Assembly: GCA_024305405.1 (NCBI GenBank)
Contig: JAKNDB010000104.1
Location: 1,426,001 to 1,490,000, forward strand
Source: Dirofilaria immitis
Lineage: Eukaryota > Nematoda > Chromadorea > Rhabditida > Onchocercidae
DNA length: 64,000 nt
Reading direction: 5' to 3'
The position numbers were made by a program, and so were the translations under genes. The notes beneath the pieces were generated by a model. It made no database searches, was not told the origin of the DNA, and saw nothing but the letters and a program-made list of their open reading frames with translations. Within the stretch, counting starts at the first letter, position 1. Each line of letters begins with the position of its first letter. Below are positions 22,207-36,015 of this stretch, piece by piece.

Positions 22207-22819
22207 TGGCAGTTGCAGAACCAAAAAGCATCATTATGTTTATAATATATGTGTACGCGTATGTATATATATATATGTATGTGTATGTTATTGACCGCTT
22301 AAGTTTACCTTACCACTTAAATTAACCTTGCCAACCTTTTAATATTTAAATCTAGAATAAAAAACTTTATTTACATTAATTTAATCTTAAGTAATCTTGA
22401 AAAGACACATGTCCATATTTCATTGCATAATTTATTTTTTTAACAGTATGCTCTCTCTTTTCCTTACCTATCGCTTTTTCTCCATTTCAAAAACTGCAAT
22501 TATACCAATTTTTGTTTAAAAACTTATATATGTAGCATTTACAACAGCGCGTAATTATGCCTAAAGATCGAATTTCTAATCGTTTATGAGAAAAGTGCAT
22601 TTTGTTCTCCTGCATGAAGAAAAAAGACAAAGGCCTAGGCTAGCCAAGCTCGACCTGATTTTATCCATTCTCGACTTGTACGATAAGGAATAAGAGAATC
22701 TGAAAGCAGTATTTGTTATAGAGGATGACTAAAAACGGGAACGATTGAAAGGGAAAGGAGAAATAGACAAGACAGAGTAGGAAAGAATGGAATAGCCGGT
22801 TGTGTTAATAAATGTAAGG

Positions 22820-22934
22820 CTAGAGAGACTGGCTATTTGAAGGAGACAACACATCTGCTCTCTTAACCAGTTTTTCTGCAACATCCGATGCAGTCCCGAA
22901 TGACGACGAATCGTAAATGGAAGAGCGGTCGGTC
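22820..22934 (-). CDS. Possible terminal exon, Ser-rich C-terminus
   Basis: Minus strand: CATTCCTTCAG acceptor, then TDRSSIYDSSSFGTASDVAE and KLVKRADVLSPSNSQSL with TAG at 22822-22820. It looks like the C-terminus of a protein and has higher GC than its flanks, but it follows a (GA)n tract and no upstream exon is evident. Confidence 0.3.
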
Positions 22935-22975
22935 CTGAAGGAATGAGCTTGTCGCATTGTTGTTGTTATTAGTTT

Positions 22976-23018
22976 GAGAGAGAGGGAGAGAGAAAGAGAG
23001 AGAAGGAGAGAAAGAGGA
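22976..23018 (+). repeat. (GAGA)n purine tract
   Basis: GAGAGAGGGAGAGAGAAAGAG-type tract of about 40 bp. Confidence 0.9.
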
Positions 23019-23107
23019 AGTGTCGGATTGGCTTCGAATGAAAGCGAAGTGAAACGATTACGCAACGACTGGTTATAATAGGTCAACCCAATCAACCGAC
23101 AAACAAT

Positions 23108-23311
23108 ATGTGTATTCGCAGATGGTGCGGGAAGTATTCAGAAGGCGAAAAATTGCTGCTACTCTCTTCCCATCTAGCTTCTATATGGACTTTCTCCTGT
23201 ATGGTAAGTGCAACTGGAAATGTTATCTCAGGTGAGACACTACTTCAACAACCCTTCTTCAATGGGATTGACATCGTAACCCAAATAATAAGCAATCAAA
23301 ACCATCTGTGA
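23108..23311 (+). CDS. Possible small ORF or first exon with hydrophobic segment
   Basis: ATG at 23108 opens MCIRRWCGKYSEGEK followed by a hydrophobic stretch (LLLLSSHLASIWTFSC). A good GTAAGT donor lies after the next ATG (after 23200), and an ATCTCAG acceptor precedes GETLLQQPFFNGIDIV. It could be read through or spliced. No family recognised; it lies near other coding-like plus-strand segments at 23.7-24.1 kb. Confidence 0.25.
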   Translation: MCIRRWCGKYSEGEKLLLLSSHLASIWTFSCMVSATGNVISGETLLQQPFFNGIDIVTQIISNQNHL

Positions 23312-23757
23312 TAAAACATACTCTGAAAATAGAAGCTGAGGTTTGCTTCAATCGAACATATAGTTAAATGACTGTGAGATACTGAATCTCCAATTAAAAA
23401 TGAGTAAAAATTTCTGAAAAACTATAAAAATATTATTTATCATATCATTGATACATATCAATTTATTGGAAGCAAGTCGATCAAAGATAGGATTTTGAAT
23501 AGGACAACAAAGTTCTTGATCATCTCCGATGTGGGAATTCATATTTTACAAAAGTATCCGGTTACGATCTAATGGTGGCAAGCTGGAGTGCATATGTAAG
23601 TCTACTGAATGGCATCACATATTTAAAAATTGTTCCTTATTTGCTATGCAGGAAATTGACCTTTACCCTTCCACTTGTCGACTGAATTAAATTCATTGTA
23701 CAGCAATATAACCTAGTTCAAATCTTTCCTGAAGGAGATAGAGTTGTACATTGACAG

Positions 23758-24143
23758 TATCCTGATATACTTACTGAAATAACAAGAGTATTCGAGAAGG
23801 GAAGAATTAATGGTACTGAAGAAGAGGAACTATTCAAGATGTCTATGAGAAATTGGTGAGCGTGATATGGCCAGCTGTGAGTGCCCATAGCCTCTCTTCG
23901 CCTACCTACTCAAGAAGTCTTCGTCGATTATCAGGAAAAAATCATTCGTGGTGGTAATAGTGCTACTACTATTGCTTCTGCTATTGCTACTGCTGCTACT
24001 GCTATTGCTACTGTTGTTGGTACTGCCGCTACTAATCGTCAGAAAGTGCAGACTGACGAATAAAGGGTGAAGAAGATAAGGCTGAATTAGACCAGGAGAC
24101 ACTACTGCACTTCCCTCAAGAACCGACGGTCACTCCAGTTTGA
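23758..24143 (+). pseudogene. Coding-like plus-strand segments, gene or relic
   Basis: From a TTGACAG acceptor at 23757, one segment encodes YPDILTEITRVFEKGRING then TEEEELFKMSMRNW and stops at a strong TTG/GTGAGC donor (23855). The same frame just upstream reads NLVQIFPEGDRVVH but is separated by a TGA. A further segment from about 23891 encodes SLRLPTQEVFVDYQEKIIR, an Ala/Thr repeat and RQKVQTDE, ends at TAA 24061-24063, and would continue to GEEDKAELDQETLLHFPQEP and TGA 24141-24143 with one extra base. Either a gene damaged by sequence errors or a decayed copy; I cannot name it. Confidence 0.3.
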
Positions 24144-25006
24144 AGTGCAAAGAAAAATCAACTTGCTGCTCTTACCTACCCTACCATGTCTCTGAAGGAT
24201 GACGCCCTCAGCTGCTATGTTGTCATAGTTCTTTTGCACTTATACTTGACGCTTCAACTTACACAATACATTGACGCTGTCATATGGATCCTCCGAATGG
24301 TACGGCACGGAAGTCAGTAAAAATAACTACTGAGAAGACTGCAGTATCTTTAAATTATTTCCTGTTTTGTAAAAAGTGAATCATCATTAGCTGCACCAAC
24401 CATATTTATGGCTCCATGCATGCTGCAGTTGCGGTAGCAGTTGCAGTATTGTGATCATTTCAAAAAAAAAAATTATAAACATTGCTTTTTCAATTCCATA
24501 CAGTTTAAGAGCATTGAGTAATTCAAATTGATTGAATTGCTAAAATCTGAAAATTTCTAGCCTAATTTATTGTCACAACATAATAATGGCCAAATAATAT
24601 AATAATGATTGGCTATGCCTTCTAACGAATCAACGAATCTGAATTATTCGACAAATTCATATGCTCACGTTAAATTCTTAAGTATTGCACAAATTATATT
24701 TTCATGATGATCTTCATCAAATCTAAAATCAATTTATACATCCTTCTTTCATTTGTTACGTCAAATGTCACGACGAGTGATAACTTGATAATGATTCTAC
24801 TAATGGTTTCAGTTGGATTTCAACATACTGACTTATCTAAAAATCTCAAATTTTCTGTTTGAAGGAATTATTATTATCGTCAAACGAAATGATCATTGCA
24901 AAAATAATTCTTTTGACAGAATATTATTGAGATTTGATATCGAAAAAGGAAATATAATTAAAAAAGCACTTGCAAATCAAAGGGATAATGAGACTTATGA
25001 TAGTGC

Positions 25007-25041
25007 TGGTGATGGTGATAATGGTGATGATAATGATGAAG
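25007..25041 (+). repeat. GATGGTGATAATG short repeats
   Basis: Imperfect GAT/GGT triplet repeats; the open frame over it is probably a repeat artefact. Confidence 0.7.
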
Positions 25042-26005
25042 CATAACATTGATATTAATGTTATCAATATATAAAACAATTATTCACAAAAAGAAATGCG
25101 ATGGTAAATACAAAAAGATTTATAATTTGGAGTTGAACACTTGTTGAGGTTACTATATACTGTTCAAGCAATTAATTAAGAATGAATAAAGTGAGTCGAA
25201 ATATAGATGAAATTTCAAAAACGGAAAGATAAAAGATGAAAAGAAATGAACAGAGGACGATTCAATTATACGAATCGCCGCTATTAAAAATGATGAAATG
25301 TGTGCTTCGGATGGAAGTATCCAAACATATAAATTAGAAAATGGTAGCAAAAATAATGAAAAGTGAAAAATGATAATGACAATGATAATAATATTGGGGA
25401 TGACAGAAAATGATAATTTTATTTTTAGAAGTATAGGCAATGAGGATAATTATAGTTACTAATAACATTAGTGATGGCAATAAAATAAATCAACAAATAA
25501 TACGAGTAAATTAACTACTCGAAGAATTCGTAATGAATCTGATCCCACATTGCCGAGATTTTTACGAGAAGCAACCAACCTTACTATTCACTCCATAATA
25601 CATACAATCATGATGGCTCGTTATCTTTTGCTTCTCTTAATCTGCCATTACAACAACTCCCTTATTTTTCTCCTTAAATAATAATAATAACAGCAGCAAC
25701 CTTTACCCTCTCCGTCCTCCGTACCCAAAATAACTAGTCTACCTACTTACTGATCTACCTGCCGTCGTCACTTGTTGACATCAAGCAACATTATGACTTG
25801 TTGACAATTAGAGAAAGATAATACTGCTAGCTTCAAGCAATGAGCATATATAACATTGAGAGGAGGATAGAATCACTATCCCTACCCTTCCTCTTGTTTA
25901 TATCATAGCTTCTCTCCCTCATCAATTATTGCTTATTTCCTGTTTTGCTCGTTCTCTTGTTTGTTATTTGTTTGTCCATCTACTAATGACTTCATATTGC
26001 TTTCA

Positions 26006-26574
26006 ATGGAAAGAGTACTTTTTAAAGATAGTCATGCTAACGGCAATGGCGACGACGACGATGGTGATGATGACAACGCTGATGGCAGTGGCGATGGCGA
26101 TGGTAGTAGCGATGCCGATGACATCACGCTATTAGACATTCAAGAAAAAAGGAGGCAGAGGGCAAGTATTGAAGAGGAACGGAGAAATGTTCCCGCGGAA
26201 GCTTTAAAACAAGCTATTTTGGTTACATATGATTTTAGCTAACAAAATACGTGATTGTTCGCTGACATCATATGATCTAAACATTGCGGGAATGAAATAA
26301 TACAACAGTGTGAATCTCGTGATTCAATACGAGCATGCGGATAGGTGTTCCAATGAATCAATTGAATCATTAAGCAAATGCAGTGGTTGTTTTGGAGAAC
26401 ATGTTTATAATATTGTATTATACTGACGCCATTTTATGGTTAAACAATGGAAGGAAATGGACATCAGAGAAGCTTGAGAGTCACGGGAAGATTCTCATCA
26501 GAGAACTTTCAAGAAAATATAGGAAAACATCAGCTTTACCATCTTTTGCACCAAGACATCCATTTATGCTAAAG
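26006..26574 (+). CDS. Possible two-exon coding segment of unknown gene
   Basis: An ATG at 26006 opens MERVLFKDSHANGNG, an Asp/Gly-rich run, then DITLLDIQEKRRQRASIEEE and RRNVPAEALKQAIL before a possible donor at 26221/26222. A second segment, from a possible acceptor at 26467 to a good GTAAGA donor after 26574, encodes EKLESHGKILIRELSRKYRK and ALPSFAPRHPFMLK. Both look like protein rather than chance (charged, few Ile/Lys runs, higher GC). Phase between them is not resolved and no downstream exon was found. No family is recognised. Confidence 0.35.
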
Positions 26575-29500
26575 GTAAGAACATCTATTGACGTACACAT
26601 GCATCACGTATACACATATACACACGCAAACGCACGCTTCTAGCTGATTCTACTGTATGTGTGTCTGTGTGTTTATATATCTGTGACTGACTGCCCGGCG
26701 GCGAAGTTTATAGGAGTGGTCGGTGGCATTAGTCAGCTGATCTTTGGTGTGTTATTTTCATAAATGCTATGAATGATATGTACATGAAGCTGCTTATCCT
26801 GATGTGTAGGTAAAATATAAGCACACGTGAATCCTCCTCATCGTTCTAATTAGTGTTGGAGAATGATGGAAAAATCTAAATATGATTGATGTCCTAAAAT
26901 AATTCTATGAAAAGTATATGAAGCGTGAATTGCATTACGGAAAGATGCTGTAAGCAAAAAATTTTAAACATTTCACTTGGAGATAGTATGTAATACAGAA
27001 ACAATCAAATAAATAAGCCATAGCAAATGTTCTTCAAGAAACGAAGCATCGTTCTTAACAGTCAATAGATTATCGACTATTTGCTTCAACAAAGATAAAC
27101 ACATACGTTCGTGCAAGAGATAAGAAATAGCTTAAAAGCATTGAATGCTAAGAATCATCACAATTTTAATGATTGGCTGATCAATTCATTGTGAACATTT
27201 TACGATAGTATTAAAAGTATTTTCCATATTTTCATAGCTAAATTTATACAAATTTTTCAATGAATTTTATAAAATGAAGAATAAAACAATTAGTCTTAAA
27301 TTTAGCTTCATTTCATTAGAAAAGGATTCCAATTGCGAAGATGTTTCACCAACCAGCTTATATCAATAGTTTAGAATATGTGGAGTTATGGGGTGAAGAT
27401 TGATGATCGCTGATATGGTTAAAGTCCAATCTAGCAAGTCGGATGATTTTCCCTAATCGAAATGCAGCGTTCTGTGGCAAAGAGAAGGAATGAAATTCAT
27501 TAAAAGATGATGCTATATTCAAAAATGGATGAATAAACAAGTTATAATTTATTAATAGATAATTATTTTGCTACAATATCAAATAAAACATGACTTGAAA
27601 TATTTGCGGTGCATCTGAGAGCAAAATTATTCCAACTTCAAAGCAATTTGCTATTATTACCGAGAGACATCAATTTCAGAAAATTCAGAAACTGTCAGAT
27701 AGTTGCTGTTTGGCTGCTAACATCGAGAATATTCCAGTGGTGCATGCAGTGTTTTGGAAAAATTCACATTTAAATGATGCTTAGAATTTTAATGAATTTC
27801 ATATTCACATCGATCTTTTTTTTTCAGCTATCTATCAAAATATAGCTACGCAATAGAATCCAGCTATTATACTACTATAATAACATTCATCAAGAAACTG
27901 TAAAAATAATATCAATATAATATGGTTGAAAACGAAAAGAAGAAACATTCAAATTTTAACATATAGATTACTATTAAAGAAGAAGTCTAGCGCTATTTGC
28001 AGTTATCATTTATGCTTATCTTTTTCGTCAATGAGAAATATACAGTTAATAATTCAGTTGTTTAATTAAGGAATTACTGATGAAAAGAAAACTGAAATTA
28101 ATTCTAGAATTCCGGAAAGATAGAGTAGCAGTATATAGAGATGAAAAAGGATAAATATGACTTTGGATTGAATTAGAAAAGAAACTTTTTTGCGCATCAC
28201 GGAGGAATTCAGAGTAGAAGAAATGGATAATACTAACGTATGCGCTTATTCTCTTTATTGTTTACACAATTTTACTGCTTCTGTTCAACTTTGGTTTCAA
28301 ATTCTCTTGAAGGACGGACGAAAAGACGGACGGTTGGACCGTTTCGTGCTTTTAAATTCAACGAAAATATCGAATCTATAATATTTTTTCTTTTTTATTT
28401 ACTCAATGTTTGTCAAATGGGCATTCATCCCGAACATTTTTACATTTTCCTATGTTTATATATGCAAAGATCTTCAAGAATACTTTCTTTACACAATTCA
28501 TCACCCAGTCTCGAATTTTCCGGCCTGTCTCATCCCCATCAACTTCTTCTCAATCTTCCAAACAATCACTATCGTAGATTTACTAGTTTTCAATAGTTTT
28601 CACAAATAAGAAAGAACATCTACCTACCTATCATTATTACACTTTTTGGAAAGTTGAATAATGTTTTAATGTCCAAGTCTTGCAAGAGGCTGCTTTATAC
28701 CTCATAGTAAGTAAAGGGAAAAAAAAACCAGATGAGCATGAATCCTTGATTTAAGATTTCCGGAAGCTCTTCAAGCAATAATTGCAAAACAGAGTATGCA
28801 TGCTTAATACATGGATTGCACAATTATGAATCAAGAATCCGCACTGTTATGGATATATCATATTTATATATATATATATCTCGATGATAGGTATTTAAAT
28901 TTAAATCAATTAATTGACATCGCATAAAATGTGTATTATGTAAAGTTGTTCATTATATTCTGAGATCAGATATCGATAGTTAATGGAAATATCAAATTAC
29001 AAAAAAACAAAAAGGGCTATGTCATGCCGTTTCCTTTTTCTCGAAGATATTGTGGATATAAAAATACAAGGCTAAATAAACAGTCGATAGGGATTTGTTT
29101 ATCTTAGGAAAAGTATGGCTACTTCTTTTCATGTAGTTGTACCTCAGAAACTATGCTTTTTCCTTCATTTGGTATAAAGAAAATTGTAAACATGTGCCTT
29201 ATTTATCAGTACTACATATGAAATTTTAATTTTAATATAAATTCTACCGGTCGACAGCTTTTATTTCGAAGTTAAAAGGAATTAGCTATACATTTATGAT
29301 TTTCCAGAAATTTTATGCATATTTTCTATTTTCTCAAAACACGTCAGTTAACACGTTAAATGAAGTAAACTAAGTTAATTCCTTGCGCAATTGTTCAAAA
29401 TTCCCAATATTGATAGACAGGTAATAATGCTGTCAACAATCTATCAAAATAATGAATAGACAATTCAATTTTCATTATCTTTTTATTATTTGTTGAATTA

Positions 29501-32500
29501 GCTTCGAAGGTTTAAATGATATAGTACGTAATATTTAGCAATGATTAGAAATTAAAGATTAACAATCGATGTTATTTGAAATGGATCATGAAAAAATAAG
29601 AATCAGGTTGCTTCATCAATATTTGGCAACAATTTCAGTGTGCTTCAAGCAATTGCAAATGATGCCAATATTTGTCATTTTTCAATTTTATTGTTTGACA
29701 GAAATTTGCAACTTGCAATTATATGTCGCTTATTGGAAAGGATTTCCTTCGATTCTTTTGCTATGCAAATAGTATACTTATAACCTTTTCATAGATTTGA
29801 CAAAATGACGGGAATGGAATAGATAAGAAAGGAAAAATAACTTCAAAATTAATTGTGAAAAAGTTGCTATCGAGCCGCTTGTCAGCTGAAAAGATTCGTG
29901 TGTATGTATGTGTACATGTATATGTGTGTGTAAATGAACGGGAACACTGGTTTTTCGAGTCGTTCGTTACAAATAATTGTTTGCTACTTGGAATCAGACA
30001 GTCAGCAAACCAAGAATGGTGATATTATTGCTGTAGAAGATACCACCTAATTTGAGAGGAGCTTCGTTGCTTTAGACAGCCGAAAAAAGCAAACTTCATG
30101 AAGGATAGATAAATAGATGGCAAGACGATGGTATAGTAGAGATTGAAGAGAGTTGAGAAAATCAAAGAAAATGGAGGTAGAAAGATGAAATTATAGGTAG
30201 CTGCTAAAGGTTAATAACCAGTCCTCGAAGAAGCTTATATAAGCAATAAGTATCATTGATAAATGAGCAAATGGAGTAAATAGGTGGGAAAGAATTGTTG
30301 TTTAGAATTGATGACATTTTTGTAGCAAAAGATATAATCCGTTCTGAAATGTAATCCAGGAAAATAAACATAATATATAATTTTCTAACCGATGAATTCC
30401 AGTGACATTCACATTACACAATCGTACATTCACGCATAATAACAACATAATGCATGCAGTAGCGCGAACGAACACTTTCGAGAAACTGATTAATAATAAC
30501 TCTGTGATTCTGCTTCAAATGGATTTTCGTTCGCATCATATAATCTTCTCAGGTAGTTTTGTTATCAAGTCAAAATGACAAAAATATTCTTTGAAATTTT
30601 GTATTTTACACGATGTATTATTCTTCTTTCCTTAATTTTACGTTTGTTCTAAGTTGGTAGATTGATAAATGAAACTATTATTAATATTATTGTAATAAGT
30701 CCATACTTAAAATCTAAATTCTGCATAAAATTAAAGTACATGAAAGGGCAAATAATCTTAACTGATTGTGAATAGATCAATGCTGATTGTGAATAGAACA
30801 ATCATGATCATTAATAAAAGGATAAAATAATATCATTAGTTTAAAGAACATGATAAGCTGATTATTTGCAATGATAATCCTAATCGAATCAACAGAAATG
30901 CTTAATTTTTTTGCTGATGCTACTGTAAAACGAAGCTCGAAATTCGTTTTTTCTTTTTTTTTTCTTTCAATTTCTCTATGCATGATACATGATAGTGTAA
31001 TTGTCCACTGCGTGATACTGACATTGACAATCACCTCCGGATTTCTATCTTTATCTTCTTTTCCACCTGATGCTCCACTCTCTCCTATTTCTCCCTTTCC
31101 ACCTTCATTCCTTAACCCGTATTTCACTCAATGACACAATTGTATTAATACAGGATAGGAGATCGAGATGACAATGTTAGCAGGTATCGTTAACAAATTG
31201 GAAAACGAGTTTTCTAATTCCAAGAATTTCCTTCCCTTGCCCTCTATGTTATGTACAAAAATTTTTTGGGACTTTTGTGACTTTTTCTAACTTTCTGCTC
31301 TTGATTTTTCAAAGTCAGAGATACAGGATAACCAATTTTTTTTTCTAACTTATAAGTCTTAGAAATTGAAGCCTTCTTACGAACTGCAAGATAACCTATC
31401 ATCGTTTCTCTTAGTTTAAATTTCAATTTCAACAATGTGTTGAAATTAAATATTGATTATCTAAGGATTAGGAAAATCCTCGTCTCGAAGCCCAGCTTCT
31501 GTAATATTTTACAGACTTATATTGTCTATAATGCTCGAAGCCAAAATTCCTTCTGCTTGATTTGTTACTATGATTCTCTTATTTTATGTCATTCCTAAAT
31601 ATTTTCGATAAAAAAAATGAAAAAAAAGTGAAAGAAATTTGGTTGGACCGATAAATTCAGTGTAATAACTAGTGGAAAATGAAAAGGACATTAAACAAAA
31701 ATATTTTAAAAGCACAAAATATAAAAGAGATGTACAACATCCCTTCTGGCTAAAAACACAACATTATTTCACCTATAGTCTCGATAATAATAACTATAAT
31801 GATAGTAATAGTTATTATTGTAATAACCATGATAGTCATAATAAATAAATATGAAGGTGATAATATGCAATCATTTGTGCATACATATGGGTGTTTATCA
31901 TTTATCATTACGTCTGCATATTTGCTGCTCTTTTCGAATGTGTACTTGCAAATAAGACTTTAGTTTAAGTGATAAGCAATAATGCTATCAAGCTTTGGTG
32001 AAAAGCACAAGCAATCATATAAGTTTGATAAGACAATCTATTTTTTCAAAATGGATAAATGAAAAAGAAAAATGAATTAAATTAAGCAATATTGATAAGC
32101 TTATTTAATTTTTTTACCTAATCCAACTTTAATCTTTTAATCGAAATAGGATCAGTTCAGGCATATGTACCAATAGAAATTTAACAAATGTTGTTCATAA
32201 AAATATGGCTAATCAATGTTTAACACGCTTATCAAGACATAATGACCTATAATAATTCAAAACATGCAGAACATTTATCGAAGATATTTTTACAGAGTTT
32301 ATTTGCTTAAGCCTGGCAACCAAACCGATATCATGATTATGTTGTCATACTGTAGTGATCAGTATTTCTTCAAAATAACACGAAAAAACTCATTCATGCA
32401 ACAATCTCAACGAAAGCAGTATTACTGCGATATTCCAGTATATACATTGTTAATTCACTAAAAACAATTTGAGCTACTGTCGAGAATGAAGTCTAGTAAA

Positions 32501-35113
32501 GATAATAGTCGATCGATCATATCTGCTAACAGTTAAATGAAATCAAAAAGAAAATAAATAGTTATTTATGGTCATTTTTTTCCTTTTCTTAATGCTATTT
32601 TTATTTCTATTCGAGAAAAAGTAGCTTTTTCTACTTTTATTGGAAAACGATATGTTTTACGATTCATTGAATGGCTATTTCGATGATTTCACGAATTTTT
32701 ATGAAATGTTTCTTTAACATAACATAGATTGCCTGTTTTTCGCATGAAAATTTGCAATTTCATGACTTACGTGTAGGAAAGACGTGGAAATAAAAAATTT
32801 TATTCGTATGGTATTGTCCTACACATCGTTATATACTGATATCAATGATCATTAGGATGTTCTGGCTTTTTAATTGTCTTGAAAATAGTGCATGATTTAA
32901 TGATCAAGAGAAATGACTAGGAAATTAGAATCTCTAACATATCGAGATTTTACTTTCGACGATCATTCAAAATACAAAGTTTTTTGATCCATTAATTTAA
33001 GAGTAAACATCTGCATATTCCATCTAATATATATAATAATCCCTCTTCAGTAATGACAGGTTGATGTTTCACAGAAGAATACTGTTTCTAAGGTACAAAA
33101 AAATGACATATCTTGAATTGATTATTTGAACATATGCATGAAATACAAAAAGCATATCTTGAGTTACTTGAATGCTAAAAACTTGGACATTTTTGATGAT
33201 ATCAGAAGCCATAGCTATGATAAATAAATTATAATCACGAAAACCTGTATTGTTCAGATTATTCATGACAATTTTTAATTTAATAATCACATCTCAAAAT
33301 CAGCCATTCCATTAACATAATATACATTGCAATATGTGAAAATCGAGTGATTCATCATAACTTTAACTTGTCCAAGACATTTCAAAATTTCAGAAATGCA
33401 TGAGAAGAAATAATTTTGAAAGCATAAAGAAATATTACAAATTAGAAATTGAAGAAAATATGGATTGACTTTAAGGCAAGGAAAAATTGTAGGAAAAGAC
33501 GCAATAGAAATGTAAGCAAACGATAAAATTTTTTAAAATACTTAAAGACAAAAATTGAGTTAAAATAAGTTACATAGAAATTATTTCAATTAAAATTATT
33601 GCAAGAAATAATAAGTTTAATATCAAGCACTATGCTTATTGATTATTTTTATTTTTCTCAATGATCAATTGATTATAATTTCGTATAGCGTCATGAAGTA
33701 TAAAATGACGGGTTTAGTCTAACATAAATTTACATTAAAATACGATATTTTAAAATATTTTTGCATGTGAAAAAAATTTAAAAATTTAGAAAAGAAAATA
33801 TTTTTGAAAGAAAAAGTACATTTTTAAGGCAATCAAGTGTGATATGATGACTTTATCTTAATTTTCAAAAACAAGTTAGAGATAGAAGATTCGCAAAATT
33901 GAAGCTTGTTGGAAAAAACAAATTAAAGCTTGCTAAAGGAAATGATAGGTTTATTTGTTCTTAATATTTCCCTCGACATTATTTAGAAAGTACACATCAT
34001 TGATATCTTAAAAAAAACTAATTTTAAATCTTTTTACGAACCATTATATTAATGTATAATTGAAATTCAGTTTTTCAAACATTAATTAGCTCTAAATTTA
34101 AAACACTTCTAGATTTGATTGATTAGGTGCAAAATGAACGAATTCTTCAATTTCATAAATAAAATTCACATTATATTGAAAAAAAATATATTAAAATTTC
34201 GAAGAGAAGTTTCACGTTTAATTCTGTATCATTTCCTATAAATTAATAGTGAGGTTGAAATGCTGTAAAACTAATTATGAATTATTATTGAATAGATAAT
34301 GGACATCGAAATGGACATTTTTATTTTGGTTCATTTGTAATGAGTGTTCCTGTGGCATTATTTAATATAATTTTAAACTTCAAAGATGCTATTGAAACCA
34401 TTAAAATACAAATTTTTTTATAATTTTTTCAAAACGATTAAAATATTCCTGTCAATTATTTCTTTATTAGAAACTTCTTAGAAGGCTTTATTACAATCGT
34501 TGCTTGTTATGGATGTTTATTGAAGATAAATGATGTATATTCTCTCTTGAAGCAATACGACTCCATCACAAAACTCGAATTAACTTTTAATTTTGATGTG
34601 AGAAATCAGAACTTGGATTGTCAATATCAACATAAATGCCATGAATTGGATTGGAATAGAATTTCAAATAATGGTTAAGCATCTAGCCTAAAAATTTCTA
34701 AAATGCTAGAATGATCGGAAAATAAACAAGTAATTAAATTCATATGGTTGATATAATATCTAAATTACCATAATCCGTTATGCCATAATATTTAAAATAA
34801 ACACTTATATGATAAATCAAGAATGCTTTGATCTTTGCAGAATATTTCAAAAATCAGAAAAGAAAGAATAAATTATTGCGATGAATTTTTATTTAAAACC
34901 TTTATCAGAATTATTCAAATTTATATCATATCATTTATATCTTTTTATAAAGATTACATTTGCAGTAGAAGTTGAAATGATAAGATGATAGTAATAGTAA
35001 TGAATAAAGTCTGGAATGGTAATTCAAATTAATATTTCTACTCTCTGCGTAAATTTCAACTACTGATGAACTTTTAGCAAAAAAATTGTTTTATGAGTAA
35101 TGCATTAAGCGTT

Positions 35114-35134
35114 GTTTTTTTTTTTTTTTTTTTT
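35114..35134 (+). repeat. Poly-T run
   Basis: An uninterrupted run of about 20 T. A second one is at 35708-35725. Confidence 0.95.
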
Positions 35135-35832
35135 AATTATTATTAATGATGCCATTAATTTGATATTTTTGTGTAATAAATAAATTATATAAGGAATTGA
35201 AAATAACTTGCAATTGTAATACCTGCTCTTTTGTAAATTTCATGCAGGATATTCAAAGGCATCCGAGAAAATAGAAAAGAAAAAACATATTTTAATATTG
35301 CGACAAAAATTAAGATGAAAAAATAATGGGAACATTACAAATCCGAATGATGATGTTTCAAGTTAACAAGTGCGTGGATGCCAGCAAAGTAACTTTAAAG
35401 GTCAATGAAAACGGTTAATACCTGGACATGATAGTTGCTCAATCCATAAAGCAAAATAACAATTGAAAAATTTACCATCACTGACCTAAAAAAGTTTGTT
35501 CACGTAGTCGGAAAAAGTTAGAATTGATAGAGGATGGCGCAATAGGAAGCGAAACTATCTACGTTTGTATGTGTATATATGTAGGTGGATAAAATAAATG
35601 TTTTGTAACGAAAAATGACCACCAGCTGTCTGTCATTGCCACCGTTCTGTTGAAGAGAAATTCTCTTTTTCAAGGTCAAAAGACTCATAGATATGTAATT
35701 TGTCGTTTTTTTTTTTTTTTTTTTTCAATGTAAAAATATAATATGTATGCTTGTGGTTGCCCGTAAAATATGCGTGCATGCGATATATGCTACGATACAA
35801 GTAAACGATCTAATTGAACTTCGGGATAAACA

Positions 35833-36015
35833 ATGAGATCGAGAAGTGTTATCGAGGAGATCGACAAAAATATTCCAAAAACAAGGCAACTGATCCTGTC
35901 CGAATGGCATTCGTACTTCAATAAATGGTATTTTTTGCAACAACAGCACCATCTATTGGCATTTGAGATGAGAACGAAGGCTAATGGCTCATTTCTAAAT
36001 TCAAATTTTGGTTAA
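35833..36015 (+). CDS. Possible 60-codon ORF or first exon
   Basis: ATG at 35833 opens MRSRSVIEEIDKNIPKTRQL then ILSEWHSYFNKW, with a GTATTT donor-like site directly after. It is the only protein-like, GC-richer patch in the 27-41 kb AT-rich stretch. No family or second exon found. Confidence 0.22.
   Translation: MRSRSVIEEIDKNIPKTRQLILSEWHSYFNKWYFLQQQHHLLAFEMRTKANGSFLNSNFG

Noticed and set aside
21629..22294. His/Thr-, Cys/Val- and Thr/His-repeat frames
   Set aside because: All are translations of (CA)n, (GT)n and CATA repeats.
23700..23755. Resemblance of VQIFPEGDRVVH to the histidine acid phosphatase motif (RHGDR)
   Set aside because: The catalytic His is absent, the similarity covers only a few residues, and no further phosphatase motif follows.
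24813..25046. Plus-strand frame ending in an Asp/Gly-rich tail
   Set aside because: The tail is a GAT/GGT triplet repeat and the rest has the composition of noncoding AT-rich DNA.
30777..31127. Minus-strand Gly/Glu-rich frame as a possible collagen-like exon
   Set aside because: The Gly spacing is not a steady Gly-x-y repeat, and the rest of the frame is AT-rich noise.
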